This document shows, in pieces, positions 15,179 to 23,727 of a DNA stretch of 47,474 bases. The notes under the pieces are model-generated. The model searched no databases. It saw only the letters and a program-made list of their open reading frames with translations, and was not told the origin of the DNA. Position 1 is the first letter of the stretch. Every line of letters starts with the position of its first letter. Origin of the DNA: Elusimicrobiota bacterium (GTDB taxonomy: Bacteria > Elusimicrobiota > Elusimicrobia > UBA1565); contig JACRDU010000084.1 of NCBI GenBank assembly GCA_016218495.1, forward strand, positions 1 through 47,474, written 5' to 3'. The translations under genes and the position numbers were made by a program.

Positions 15179-16601
15179 GGGCCCTCCCCAGAGCTTCCCG
15201 CCGCATCCGTTCTTCCACCGCCCGCCCGGCGGCCTCGGCCCAATCGCGGCCCGCGGGCAGGGGGATGCACTCCGCACGGACCGATGGCGTCGGTCCCGAC
15301 CTCAAGCAGGCCGTCACTCCGGCCAGGCGCGCCTCCAGCCTGCGCCCCAGCCGCTGCACGGTGCCCAGGTCCTTGCGGCTGAGCACGAAGAGCCTCCCTT
15401 CCGCGCCGACCTCCGCGGCCTCAGGGAGCAGGACCTCGTCGACGCCCAGCAGGCCGCCGACGGCGTCGCGCGCCGACTGCATGACTTCGTGCCGGAGCCG
15501 GGCTTCGAGGACGCGCCCGGGCTCGAAGAGCTCGAGCGTCAGCTGCGAGAGGGCTCCGAGGGGGCCCATGGCCGACAAGGGCTCGAGCAGGCGGGCGATG
15601 GAAAAAAGCGGGAGGGTGAAATGGAAGGAGCTGCCGACCCCCGGCCGGCTCTCCAGCCAGATCTTCCCGCCCTGTCCGGCGACCAGTTCCCGGCAGACAT
15701 AGAGGCCGATGCCGAGGCCTCTGGGCCGCGGACCGTCGGACCGGGCCTGGAAGAGCCGCTCGAAGACCCTTCCCGCGTCCTGCGGCGCGATGCCGCACCC
15801 CGTATCGTCGACAGAGATTTGCAGGAACGCCGCGTCGTCGGGGCATGGGCGCAGGCGCACGCGCACCGTCCCGTCGCCCGGAGTGAACTTGCGCGCGTTC
15901 GAGATGAGGTTGTTGAGGACCTGGCGCAGGCGCACGGGGTCGGCCAGGACCGGAGGGAGGTCGGGAGGGACCTCCGCCGTCAGGGCGCAGCCGTGGTTGC
16001 CCGAACGCGCGAAGACCGCCACGGCGTCGGCGACAATCGGGCCGACCTCGGTACGGCGCGGTTCGATGCGCAGGCGGCCCCGCTCCAGGAGGGCGCTGTC
16101 GGTCAGATCGTTGACCATGTCGGCGAGGTGCTGCGCCCCGCGTATGGCGATCTGCATGAAGGCGCGCTGTTCGGGGGCCAGGGCCCCGTCGAGGTCCGCC
16201 GCTAGGCTCTGGAGGCAGCCGCACAGGCAGGTCAAAGGGGTGTTGAGCTCATGGCAGACGTTCTGGAGGAACTCCTGCTTGAGGTGCTCCACCTGTTCGC
16301 GCTCCGTGACGTCGTTTACGTACATCCAGAACTCGGACCGGCCGCGGGCGTGGAAGATGTGCTCTTCGTATACCCGCGCGCCTACGGCGACCCGCCGCAC
16401 GAACGGGACCTGGTCGTCGTGCGCGGCGAGGAACCCGGCGACCTCCGGCCAGCCGGCCAGCAGCGCGTGCGCGGCGCCGGGGACGGCCAGCTCTGGGAAG
16501 AGCGCTTTGGCCGCGGGGTTGAGATAGGTCGGGCGTCCGGCCGGGTCGGTCTTGAGCATCGGGTCCGGGTTGAGGCGCGCGAAGTCGGCCAGTCCGCTCA
16601 T
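15159..16601 (-). CDS. PAS sensor histidine kinase with extra C-terminal domain
   Basis: A 480-residue cytoplasmic kinase with no transmembrane segment: PAS domain at about 1-105, HisKA with phosphorylated His117 in NVCHELNTPL, and an HATPase domain with NLISNARKFT, DTGCGIAP and GLGIGLYVCREL. After residue 325 comes an additional region of about 150 residues. The part including LFVLSRKDLGTVQRLGRRLE and ending in AEAAGRAVEERMRRE resembles a degenerate GGDEF domain without the GGDEF signature; that reading is tentative. ATG at 16601 lies one base beyond the preceding gene's stop. Confidence 0.9.
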   Translation of the reverse strand: MSGLADFARLNPDPMLKTDPAGRPTYLNPAAKALFPELAVPGAAHALLAGWPEVAGFLAAHDDQVPFVRRVAVGARVYEEHIFHARGRSEFWMYVNDVTEREQVEHLKQEFLQNVCHELNTPLTCLCGCLQSLAADLDGALAPEQRAFMQIAIRGAQHLADMVNDLTDSALLERGRLRIEPRRTEVGPIVADAVAVFARSGNHGCALTAEVPPDLPPVLADPVRLRQVLNNLISNARKFTPGDGTVRVRLRPCPDDAAFLQISVDDTGCGIAPQDAGRVFERLFQARSDGPRPRGLGIGLYVCRELVAGQGGKIWLESRPGVGSSFHFTLPLFSIARLLEPLSAMGPLGALSQLTLELFEPGRVLEARLRHEVMQSARDAVGGLLGVDEVLLPEAAEVGAEGRLFVLSRKDLGTVQRLGRRLEARLAGVTACLRSGPTPSVRAECIPLPAGRDWAEAAGRAVEERMRREALGRAHECSPG

Positions 16602-16602
16602 G

Positions 16603-18417
16603 TCATCCTCCGACGGCCAACGGCAGGCTGAACGTGAAGGTGCTGCCTTTGCCGACCTCGCTGCGCACGCTCATCTGGCCGTGGTGCATCCCGACGATCT
16701 GGCGCACGATGGTCAGGCCCAGGCCGACCCCCTCACGGGTGCGTCCCTTCGGGACGACCTGCGTGAAGCGCACGAAGATGCGTTCCAGGTCCTCCTTGGC
16801 GATGCCGTGTCCCGTGTCGGAGACCGAGACGATGATGGACCCGGCGTCCGGCCCGGTGCCGAGGGCGGCGTCGACGGTGATCGCCCCCCCGTCGGGAGTG
16901 GCCTTGATGGCGTTGGAGACGAGGTTCGTGACGACCTGCACGATGCGCCCATGGTCGGCCATGACCTTCCGGCTGGAGCAGTCGGCCAGGCCGGGGCCCA
17001 GGGCGAGCGTCATGTTCTTAGAGGATGCCCAGGGCCGCAGGCTCTCCACCCCCTCGGAGAGGATGACCCCGAGCGCGGTGGGCTCCGCCCTCACCGTCAT
17101 CTTCCCGGATTGGATCTTGGAGAAATCGAGGATCTCGTCGATCATCGTGCGGAGCTTGAGCACGTTGCGCGACCCGATGCTGAGGAAGCGCTGTTCCTGT
17201 TCGCTGAGCTTCCCCGCGGCGGTCTTGCTGACCAGCTCCAGGGCCGAATAGATCGAGGCCAGAGGAGCCTTGAGCTCGTGGGTCACCCCGGCCACGAATT
17301 CGTCGGCCAGCTTCTCGAGCTCGCGGGCCTTGGTCTGGGAGGGGAGCTCTCCGAGGGCGCCCACGACCCGGCCTTCCTCGTCATGCACCAGGGCCATGGC
17401 CTTGCGCATGGAATCGGCGGCGCCCTCCCCCACGACGCTGACCTTGAGCGAGGCGGGGGAGTCGGGGTCGAACCGGAGCCCCTCGGAGAGGGCCACCATG
17501 CGCCCTTCTCCGGCCGCGCTCTCCGCCAACGGCTTGCCGGCGGCCTCGAGGAGCCTCTTGCCGATGATCTCCTCGGCGCGATGGTCCATCATCATGACCC
17601 TGCCGTCCTTGTCGACCACGACCCGCCCGTCGGCCACGGCCTCGAAGACGCGCTCGGCGCGCTCGCGTTCGAAGGTCACCCGCTGCTTCTCCCCTTTCAG
17701 GCTCTCGGTCGCTTCTGCGACCCGGTGCTCCATGGCCTCGCGCACCATCCGCACGGTGTCGGCGTAGATCTTGGCCCGCTCTTCGGGGTTCGTCACCGCG
17801 GTCTCGACCAGGCTCTTGATCAGGGCGCCGAAGCCGCCGGCTGAGGCGTAGAGCTCGGGCTTCTTCGCCGGACTGCCGCCCTGGGGGAGGGGCGCGTGGA
17901 GCGGGCTCTCGACCCGGCTGGCGGCCGCGGGATGGGCGTCCGGGACGGCCCGCGCATAGTGCTCGACGCCCAGCAGGACGCGGTAGACGCCGCGCTGCTT
18001 GAGGGCGTCGGTCAGGTCCAGCCCCTCCGCCTTGTGCGACGGCAGGGCGGCCAGCTCGCAGATGGCGCTCAATTCGAAGGGGAGGGCGCCCGGCAGGATG
18101 CTGAGGGATTGGATGTGGTGCGTTCTGAACACGCCGAGCAGGACCTCGGAGATTTGCTCGGCATCGGCCAAGAAGGCGCCGTTCGCCAGCCAGCGCCCGT
18201 CGATCAGGGAGAAGGTGATCCGGCCCAGGCCCGGGGTGGTGAAGAGGCGTTCCAGGAACTTCGCCGTCTCGCGCAGCGACGCGGCGGGGACGGGGTGGTT
18301 GGGCTTGTAGAGCCCCATCAGCTTGGCCGTCTGGCCCAGCAGCTTGAAGAATTCCCGGGCGGCGGCCATGCCCTTGACGGACAGGCCGGCTTCGGGGGGC
18401 GGCAGGGCCTTATCCAC
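16603..18417 (-). CDS. Sensor histidine kinase (large N-terminal region, PAS, HisKA, HATPase)
   Basis: A 604-residue kinase. Residues 1-160 form an alpha/beta domain of unknown type, residues 160-235 are a linker and predicted coiled coil, then a PAS-like domain. His380 in GVTHELKAPLAS is the phosphorylated residue. The ATPase part has NLVSNAIKAT, DTGHGIAKEDL and GVGLGLTIVRQIVG. No transmembrane helix, so it senses a cytoplasmic signal. The GTG start has a strong GGGAGGGG Shine-Dalgarno site and overlaps the TPR gene's end by 8 bases. Confidence 0.9.
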   Translation of the reverse strand: MDKALPPPEAGLSVKGMAAAREFFKLLGQTAKLMGLYKPNHPVPAASLRETAKFLERLFTTPGLGRITFSLIDGRWLANGAFLADAEQISEVLLGVFRTHHIQSLSILPGALPFELSAICELAALPSHKAEGLDLTDALKQRGVYRVLLGVEHYARAVPDAHPAAASRVESPLHAPLPQGGSPAKKPELYASAGGFGALIKSLVETAVTNPEERAKIYADTVRMVREAMEHRVAEATESLKGEKQRVTFERERAERVFEAVADGRVVVDKDGRVMMMDHRAEEIIGKRLLEAAGKPLAESAAGEGRMVALSEGLRFDPDSPASLKVSVVGEGAADSMRKAMALVHDEEGRVVGALGELPSQTKARELEKLADEFVAGVTHELKAPLASIYSALELVSKTAAGKLSEQEQRFLSIGSRNVLKLRTMIDEILDFSKIQSGKMTVRAEPTALGVILSEGVESLRPWASSKNMTLALGPGLADCSSRKVMADHGRIVQVVTNLVSNAIKATPDGGAITVDAALGTGPDAGSIIVSVSDTGHGIAKEDLERIFVRFTQVVPKGRTREGVGLGLTIVRQIVGMHHGQMSVRSEVGKGSTFTFSLPLAVGG

Positions 18418-19177
18418 GGCCCCCTCCCGACAATATGGCCAGGCCTTCCTTCAGGAGGGGGTTCTCGGGGTCCTCGGCCAGGGCCGCCTCGATGGATTCC
18501 CTGGCTTCGCGGGCGCGGCCTTCGCGGTCGAGGACCATGGCCAGGTCGTAGTGGGCCAGCGAGTTGTGCGGAGAGAGCTCCAGCGCGCGTTCCAGGTAGC
18601 GTTGGGCCTCCGGGAGGCGGCCCGCCTCGCAGAGGGCCACCCCCAGGTCTATCGTGGCTCCTACCAGGCGGGGGTCGAGCTCGAGGGCGCGCGTGACGGC
18701 CGGGTCGCCCGGGTTGTAGCCGAAGGCGCGCCAGTACTCGTACCAATTGGAGGCGTCCTTGGGGTCCAGGTCCAGGGCCACCAGGGACTCCTCCTGGCGC
18801 CGAGCGGGGTCGGCATCAGCCCCGCGGCGCAGGGCGACGGCCAGCGCGCGGTGGCAGGCGGCGTCCAAGGGGGACAGCTCCACGGCGCGCGTGGCCTGCT
18901 CCAAGGCCAGGCCGTAGAAGCTCTGGGCTTCCAGGCCGTCGAGCTCGCGCCGGAAGCCCCAGTGCGTGTAGCATTCGGCCAGCGCGGCGCAGGCCGGGGC
19001 GTAGTCCGGCACGCGCTGGAGCAGGCAGATGAGGATGGAGACGGTCTTCTCCCAGCCGGGGGTGTCGTAGAGGGCCATCTGAAGGCGTGCGGCGGCGAGG
19101 AGCTGCTCGACGGCGCTGCGCCGGACGGCTTCGCTTTCCAGCGTGGCCGCGGATTGGACTGCCGTCTGTTGCTCCAT
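18410..19177 (-). CDS. TPR protein
   Basis: A 255-residue all-helical protein with tetratricopeptide repeats, clearest in the C-terminal half (ALELDPRLVGATIDLGVALC, YLERALELSPHNSLAHYDLA, IEAALAEDPENPLLKEGLAI). TPR proteins serve as docking scaffolds, often for pilus or secretion assembly. It sits between the secretion ATPase and two kinases. Start: the ATG at 19177 has GAGGGG at good spacing; the GTG at 19189 (overlapping the upstream stop) is an alternative. Confidence 0.85.
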   Translation of the reverse strand: MEQQTAVQSAATLESEAVRRSAVEQLLAAARLQMALYDTPGWEKTVSILICLLQRVPDYAPACAALAECYTHWGFRRELDGLEAQSFYGLALEQATRAVELSPLDAACHRALAVALRRGADADPARRQEESLVALDLDPKDASNWYEYWRAFGYNPGDPAVTRALELDPRLVGATIDLGVALCEAGRLPEAQRYLERALELSPHNSLAHYDLAMVLDREGRAREARESIEAALAEDPENPLLKEGLAILSGGGRG

Positions 19178-19185
19178 GATGCCCC

Positions 19186-20244
19186 TCACCCGCCCAGGAT
19201 GACCTTCAGCGCTTCCGGCAAAGAGACTTCGCCGCGCGCCACGGCCCCCAGCGCGGCCTGGCGCAGCGTCGTCATCCCCTCTTCCACCGCGCAGGTCGCC
19301 AGCGCGTCGGCCCCGCCCCCCGCGAGGATGAGGTCTCGGACCTTGGGGGAGGCGATCGACATCACCTCGAAGATGGGCCGCCGGCCCTTCGTCCCGGTCT
19401 GTCCGCAGGAGCGGCAGCCGACCGCCCGGTAGACGGTGCCGAGCTGTTCGAGCTCCTCGGGCTGCAGCATGTGCCGCTCGTCGGGCGCGATGCCGCTCGG
19501 GGCGCGGCAGTCGGGGCAGAGCACCTTGACGAGGCGCTGGGCGATGATGAGCTTGACGCTGGCGGCGAGCAGGAAGGGGGCGAGGCCCATATGGATGAGG
19601 CGCGCGACGCTGGCGGCGGCGCTGTTGGTGTGCAGGGTCGAGAACACCAGGTGGCCCGTGATCGAGGCCTTGACCGCGATCTCGGCCGTCTCCAGGTCGC
19701 GGATCTCGCCGATGAGCATGATGTCGGGGTCCTGGCGAAGGAAGGCGCGCAGGACGGTGTCGAACTTGAGGCCGATGTGGGGATTCACATGGACCTGATG
19801 GATGCCCGGCAGGCGGTACTCCACCGGGTCCTCGGCGGTCATGACGTTCACATCGGGGTTGTTCACCGCCGCTATCATCGTGTAGAGGGTCGTGGTCTTG
19901 CCGCTGCCGGTGGGGCCGGTGACCAGGACCAGGCCGTTGGGCGTGCGCAGGGCGCGCTCCATCAGGTGCAGGTCCCTCTCGTTGAGCGGCATCTCGCGCA
20001 GGCTCCCCATGATCTTCGTGCCGCCCAGCACGCGCAGCACGATCTTCTCCCCGTAGATGCCGGGCAGGGAGCTGACGCGGAATTCGACCTTGCGCCCCTC
20101 GATGGTGGCGCGGAATTGGCCGTCCTGAGGGAGGCGGCGCTCGTGGATGACCAGCTCGGAGATGATCTTGACCCGGGCCACTAGGCGGGCCGTCAGCGAC
20201 GCGGGCAGGGAGCAGAGCTCCTGCAGGGAGCCGTTGATGCGCAC
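19186..20244 (-). CDS. GspE/PilB-type secretion ATPase, 3' part of a gene split by an amber codon
   Basis: Type II secretion/type IV pilus assembly ATPase. Visible are the ERRLPQDGQF segment of the N2 domain, Walker A GPTGSGKTTTLYTM, the Asp box TAEDPVEYRLPGI, the Walker B region QDPDIMLIGEIRDLETAEIA, the His box GHLVFSTLHTNSA, and the tetracysteine zinc site (CPDC, CRSC) before GRRPIFEVM. The fragment lacks the start of the N2 domain, which is encoded in the same frame upstream of the TAG at 20263-20265. If translated separately it could restart at the GTG at 20244, with AAGG nearby. The domain family is certain; functionality is doubtful unless the stop is suppressed. Confidence 0.88.
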   Translation of the reverse strand: MRINGSLQELCSLPASLTARLVARVKIISELVIHERRLPQDGQFRATIEGRKVEFRVSSLPGIYGEKIVLRVLGGTKIMGSLREMPLNERDLHLMERALRTPNGLVLVTGPTGSGKTTTLYTMIAAVNNPDVNVMTAEDPVEYRLPGIHQVHVNPHIGLKFDTVLRAFLRQDPDIMLIGEIRDLETAEIAVKASITGHLVFSTLHTNSAAASVARLIHMGLAPFLLAASVKLIIAQRLVKVLCPDCRAPSGIAPDERHMLQPEELEQLGTVYRAVGCRSCGQTGTKGRRPIFEVMSIASPKVRDLILAGGGADALATCAVEEGMTTLRQAALGAVARGEVSLPEALKVILGG

Positions 20245-20262
20245 GCGGACCTTGAGGGAATG

Positions 20263-20265
20263 CTA
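20263..20265 (-). other. In-frame amber (TAG) codon interrupting a receiver-GspE fusion gene
   Basis: The codons on both sides read in one frame: SDIHIEPQ, TAG, HSLKVRVRINGSLQEL. In GspE/PilB proteins the segment reads like SDIHIEPxExxLRVRYRIDG, so the stop replaces exactly one residue, commonly Glu, with no indel. A GAG to TAG change is one substitution. Confidence 0.85.
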
Positions 20266-21141
20266 CTGGGGCTCGATATGGATGTCGCTGGCTCCGAGCT
20301 CCACCGCGCGCACCAGGATCTTGTTGACCCTGTTCACGAGCGGGGAGTCGTTGGCGGCCGTCTCCAGGCCGGCCTCGGCCTGGGCGTCGTCGCCGCCGTG
20401 CTCGATGTCGACGAGGAGCTCCTGGCTGTCCTCGAGGCTCTCCCGCTCCAGGTCCTCCAGGGACGGCATCTCGACGGCCTTCTTCCTCGGCTCAGACGGC
20501 CGGACCGGGGCGGCCGGCGCGGGCGGGGGAGGGGGAGAGTGAGCGGCCCCGGGGTCGATCGTCACCGGTGCCAGCTCGGGGACGAAGTCCTTTTCGGGGG
20601 CAGGGCCCTTCCAGCGCGTCCGGTCCGGTCCCAGCACGCGTTCGACCTCGGTCAGGAGCTGGGCGTTGGAGACCGGTTTCTCGAGGAAGCCGTCGATGTC
20701 GAGGCGCATCTCGCGCAGGGCCCTGCGGTTCGGCGCTCCGGTGAACAGGATGATGGGCACCTTGCGGGTGTCGTCGCTGCTGCGCAGCTCCTGGATGACC
20801 TCGTAGCCGTTGAGCTCGGGCATGTTGAAGTCGAGCAGGACCAGGTCGGGGCGCAGCTCCCGCGCCCGCGCCAGCCCCTCGCGCCCGTCGCAGGCGGTGG
20901 TCACGCGATAGCCGCTCTCGGAGAGCAGGAATGTGATGACCTCCCGGTAGTCCTTGCTGTCCTCGACGATGAGGATGTGCTGCGCCTTGGCGGGGCCCGG
21001 GGCGGGGGGCGGGACGGGCGCCGGCGCGGCGGCCTGAGCGGGTTCCGGCTCCCGGACGGTGGGGCGCGGCGAGGGAGGGGCGACCAACTGGTCGAGTTGG
21101 GCGAGGAGCGCGTCGATGTCCTGAGAGGCCGGGGCGCCCAT
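20263..21141 (-). CDS. Response-regulator receiver fused to GspE N2 domain, 5' part of the split gene
   Basis: A 292-residue product. After a Pro/Ala-rich N-terminus comes a complete receiver domain at about residues 53-172 (ILIVEDSKD, phosphoacceptor Asp104 in LLDFNMPEL, Lys155 in LEKP), a Pro/Glu-rich linker, and the beginning of the secretion ATPase N2 domain (PLVNRVNKILVRAVELGASD). It then ends at the TAG. The intended product is about 651 residues (19186-21141), a receiver-regulated secretion/pilus ATPase. A strong AGGAGG lies before the ATG. First gene of the operon running to 14789. Confidence 0.88.
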   Translation of the reverse strand: MGAPASQDIDALLAQLDQLVAPPSPRPTVREPEPAQAAAPAPVPPPAPGPAKAQHILIVEDSKDYREVITFLLSESGYRVTTACDGREGLARARELRPDLVLLDFNMPELNGYEVIQELRSSDDTRKVPIILFTGAPNRRALREMRLDIDGFLEKPVSNAQLLTEVERVLGPDRTRWKGPAPEKDFVPELAPVTIDPGAAHSPPPPPAPAAPVRPSEPRKKAVEMPSLEDLERESLEDSQELLVDIEHGGDDAQAEAGLETAANDSPLVNRVNKILVRAVELGASDIHIEPQ

Positions 21142-21329
21142 ACGGCTTATTCCTCCTGACCACATGGTGCCTCGGAATGTCTGTTTAGCCAATGGAGAGG
21201 ATGTAAATGTTCGCGCGCCGCGAATTCGGATCGGCGCGGGGCCCGTCCGACGGCGTTGCGCAGGCGTGACGCAAATATGGCCGAAGTGTGACCGAGCCGT
21301 GAGGGCCGTGGGAGCGGGGGGGCGGATAG

Positions 21330-21338
21330 TGCGATAAT
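21330..21338 (+). promoter_or_regulatory. Extended -10 (TGC-GATAAT)
   Basis: GATAAT with an upstream TGn motif, 8 bases before the ATG at 21347. No -35 match, as is usual for extended -10 promoters. The rest of the 205-base divergent gap (21142-21346) shows no gene. Confidence 0.5.
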
Positions 21339-21346
21339 GACCGGCG

Positions 21347-22225
21347 ATGGACCGCCTGCCCGTGCTCTTCGCCCTCGCCGCCAACCTGTGCTTCGCCGCC
21401 GGGAGCCTCTTCTATACGCGCTTCGCCCGCCGGACGTCGGCCGCCTGGGTCAACGCCTTCAAGGCCCTGCTGGCCGCCGCCGCCTTCGCGCTGACCGTCA
21501 CGCTGTCGACGGGCTGGCTGGGCCTGGGCGGCGCCCCGCTGGCCATGCTCCTCGTCTCCGGCGCGGTCGGGCTTGGCCTGGGGGACGTCTTCCTCGTCGA
21601 GGCCATGGCGCGCATGGGCCCGGGACGCACGCTGATGATCTTCGCCTTCCAGCCGCTGGTGCTGGGCACGCTGGCCGCCGTGCTCCTGGGCCAGCCGCTC
21701 GACGCGCGGCGCCTGTCGGCCGTGGGCTTCTTCATGCTCTGCCTGGCGACGATATCCCACGAGTCGCGCCGGCGCCATGGGCATTGGAACGCCGCGGCCC
21801 TGGGCGCCGCGGGCGTCGGCATGCTCCTCGACTGCGGAGGGATCCTGCTCACCCGTTCGGCCTTCGACGCCGTGCCCGCGCTCTCCTCCGTCGAAGGGAA
21901 CTTCTACCGCTGCCTGGGGGCGCTGGGCTTCTTCTTCGCCTTCTCGCGCGTGCGGGACCTGGGCTTCCGGCGCCACCTGGCGTCCCTGGGGCGCAGGGAG
22001 CTGGCGGCCGTGACGGCCGGCTCCCTGTTGGGCTGCTACGCCTCCCTGCTGTTCTACCTGGCCGCCATCAAGCACGGCCACCTGGCGGCGGTATCGGGGG
22101 TGGCCATCACCAGCACCGCCTTCGCCTCCGCCCTGGAGTGCGCCGTGGAAAGACGAAGGCCGTCCCTGCACCTGGGGGCGGCCTTCGCCTTCTTCGCGGC
22201 CGGGATGACCGTGCTGCTGCGCTGA
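21347..22225 (+). CDS. EamA/DMT-family transporter
   Basis: A 292-residue integral membrane protein with about ten hydrophobic helices arranged as two EamA repeats, each of five. The first includes GAVGLGLGDVFLVEAMARMGPGRTLMIFAFQPLV and the second ends in VSGVAITSTAFASALECAV with the terminal helix AAFAFFAAGMTVLLR. The family exports or imports metabolites; substrate unknown. Monocistronic by its position. Confidence 0.85.
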   Translation: MDRLPVLFALAANLCFAAGSLFYTRFARRTSAAWVNAFKALLAAAAFALTVTLSTGWLGLGGAPLAMLLVSGAVGLGLGDVFLVEAMARMGPGRTLMIFAFQPLVLGTLAAVLLGQPLDARRLSAVGFFMLCLATISHESRRRHGHWNAAALGAAGVGMLLDCGGILLTRSAFDAVPALSSVEGNFYRCLGALGFFFAFSRVRDLGFRRHLASLGRRELAAVTAGSLLGCYASLLFYLAAIKHGHLAAVSGVAITSTAFASALECAVERRRPSLHLGAAFAFFAAGMTVLLR

Positions 22226-22236
22226 ACCGGCCCCTC

Positions 22237-22265
22237 TTGCGGCCTTCCGGGCCCGCGGCTATTCT
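22237..22265 (+). promoter_or_regulatory. Sigma-70 type promoter, predicted leaderless
   Basis: TTGCGG (22237-22242), 17-base spacer, TATTCT (22260-22265), then 6 bases to the GTG at 22272. Same -35 and spacing as the promoter at 2766. Confidence 0.6.
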
Positions 22266-22271
22266 GGAGTG

Positions 22272-23726
22272 GTGACAGCCCCTCGCCTTGCCGCGGCCCT
22301 GGCGGCCGCTTCCCTGACCCTCGCGCTGTCGGCGGTGCAATTCCTGGGGATGACGGCCCGCAACGAGGACTTGGCGCGCAGCGTCCCGGCGCTGCTGTTC
22401 CTCATGTTCTGCGTCCCGGAGTTCGTCATCCGGCTGCTATTCGCCGGGCGCGGTGGCGCCGGAGAACTGCGCGCGACGGCGGCCAGCCATCTGGCGGCGA
22501 CGGCCCCCGACCTGTGGTGGCTCTGCTGCGGCGGGCTCGGGCCGTTCGCTCCTTGGGCCAGGCTCATCGGACCGGCGGTGATGGGCCTGCTGGTATGGCG
22601 GCGCAGAAACGCCCCCGGGGACCCCGGGCTCAGCGTGGGGGCTGCCGCCGAACGGCTCCTCGGGAAATACCGTTTCGAGCTGCCCTCCCCGGAGCGCCTT
22701 GTCGAAGCCGTTCCGGCTTCTGGCGAGGCCCTGGTCGAGACCGGGACCTTGCGCGTCGACCCGGTGAGGGCCGTGCGGGCGCTGGGACGCTGGCAGTTGG
22801 CAGACCCGGCCGAGTTCGTCCTGTGCTGGGCTCGCCTGGCCTCGGCGCTGGAGGCTTGGACCCTCTCGTTCCGCATAGGTCCCGACTCCGTCTCGCTCGT
22901 CTGCGACGGGACGCCCATCCCCGCCCAGCTCTTGGTCGACCCCATGGCGGCCATCACCGGGTCCGAGGCCGCCCTCGGTCCGGCCGCCTCGGAGCTGTCC
23001 GCCGGACTGCTGGGGGCCTTGCGCCTGGGGGTGCAGGAACTGACTGTGTCATCGGGGATGCCCGGGGAGCGGCGGACGCTGCGCGTCGCCGCGCAGGGCG
23101 TGGGCGTCGGTCCGGACGACGGTTCGGACGGGACGGTGTTCAAGGCGCTCTGGGCCGGCGGCGACCGGGGCCGTGCGGGCCGCCTCCGGGCGCTGCTGCG
23201 CGAGCGCGTCGCGGCCTTCGACCGGAGCGTCGAGCTGGACGGGGCTCCCTTGGGGTCCGGGCGGCACTCCCGCCCGGTCGTCCTGCGCGGGGCTCAGGCC
23301 TTCGTCAGCCCGCTGCTGCCGCCCAGCCTGGGACGCCTGAGGCTCTGCGTCGGAGGAGTCGTCGCCGTCGAGAGGGAGGAGCCATTCGCGAACCGGGTCT
23401 GCGTCACGCTGTCCTGCCCGGACCTCAAGCTGGATGCCTCCAAACGGCGTGTCGTGCTCGACGCGGCCTTCGACCGGGCTTTGGCGCTGGCGCGGCTCGC
23501 CGCGGAGTCCCCGGAGGCGGTGGCGGCGGTGCAGTCGGCGTCCCGCGGCCGGACCAGGCTGGTGCTCGCCGCCGCCGCCTGCGGCGGACCGCTGGCCGCG
23601 GGGGCGGCGGCCTGGCTGGGCGGGAACTGGCTGCTGCCAGGGCTGGGCGCGGCGGCCCTCGCCGTCTGGGCGATCAAGCTCCTGCCGCGCGGCGGCGGGG
23701 ACGCCGAGGCCGGGCCTCCGCGCTAA
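22272..23726 (+). CDS. Membrane protein with possible degenerate HSP90-like (GHKL) domain
   Basis: A 484-residue protein with N-terminal hydrophobic helices (two or three in residues 1-110), a soluble central part and a C-terminal hydrophobic hairpin (LVLAAAACGGPLAAGAAAWL and LLPGLGAAALAVWAIKLL). The central part contains SVSLVCDGTPIPAQLL followed by ELSAGLLGALRLGVQELTVSSG. In order and spacing this resembles the DDG and GxGLLSALxLA segments of HSP90-type ATPases, but the catalytic Asn/Asp box and Gly motifs are poor. Treat the ATPase relation as a hypothesis. Two adjacent GTG codons (22269, 22272) could start it; the second fits the promoter distance. It ends one base from the convergent SPFH gene. 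Confidence 0.6.
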   Translation: MTAPRLAAALAAASLTLALSAVQFLGMTARNEDLARSVPALLFLMFCVPEFVIRLLFAGRGGAGELRATAASHLAATAPDLWWLCCGGLGPFAPWARLIGPAVMGLLVWRRRNAPGDPGLSVGAAAERLLGKYRFELPSPERLVEAVPASGEALVETGTLRVDPVRAVRALGRWQLADPAEFVLCWARLASALEAWTLSFRIGPDSVSLVCDGTPIPAQLLVDPMAAITGSEAALGPAASELSAGLLGALRLGVQELTVSSGMPGERRTLRVAAQGVGVGPDDGSDGTVFKALWAGGDRGRAGRLRALLRERVAAFDRSVELDGAPLGSGRHSRPVVLRGAQAFVSPLLPPSLGRLRLCVGGVVAVEREEPFANRVCVTLSCPDLKLDASKRRVVLDAAFDRALALARLAAESPEAVAAVQSASRGRTRLVLAAAACGGPLAAGAAAWLGGNWLLPGLGAAALAVWAIKLLPRGGGDAEAGPPR

Positions 23727-23727
23727 C

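Noticed and set aside
20263-20265. Pyrrolysine at the amber codon
   Set aside because: Pyrrolysine occurs in a few methylamine-related and selenium-related enzymes; a GspE N2 domain is not one, and no pyl genes are seen here. Listed only as something to rule out.
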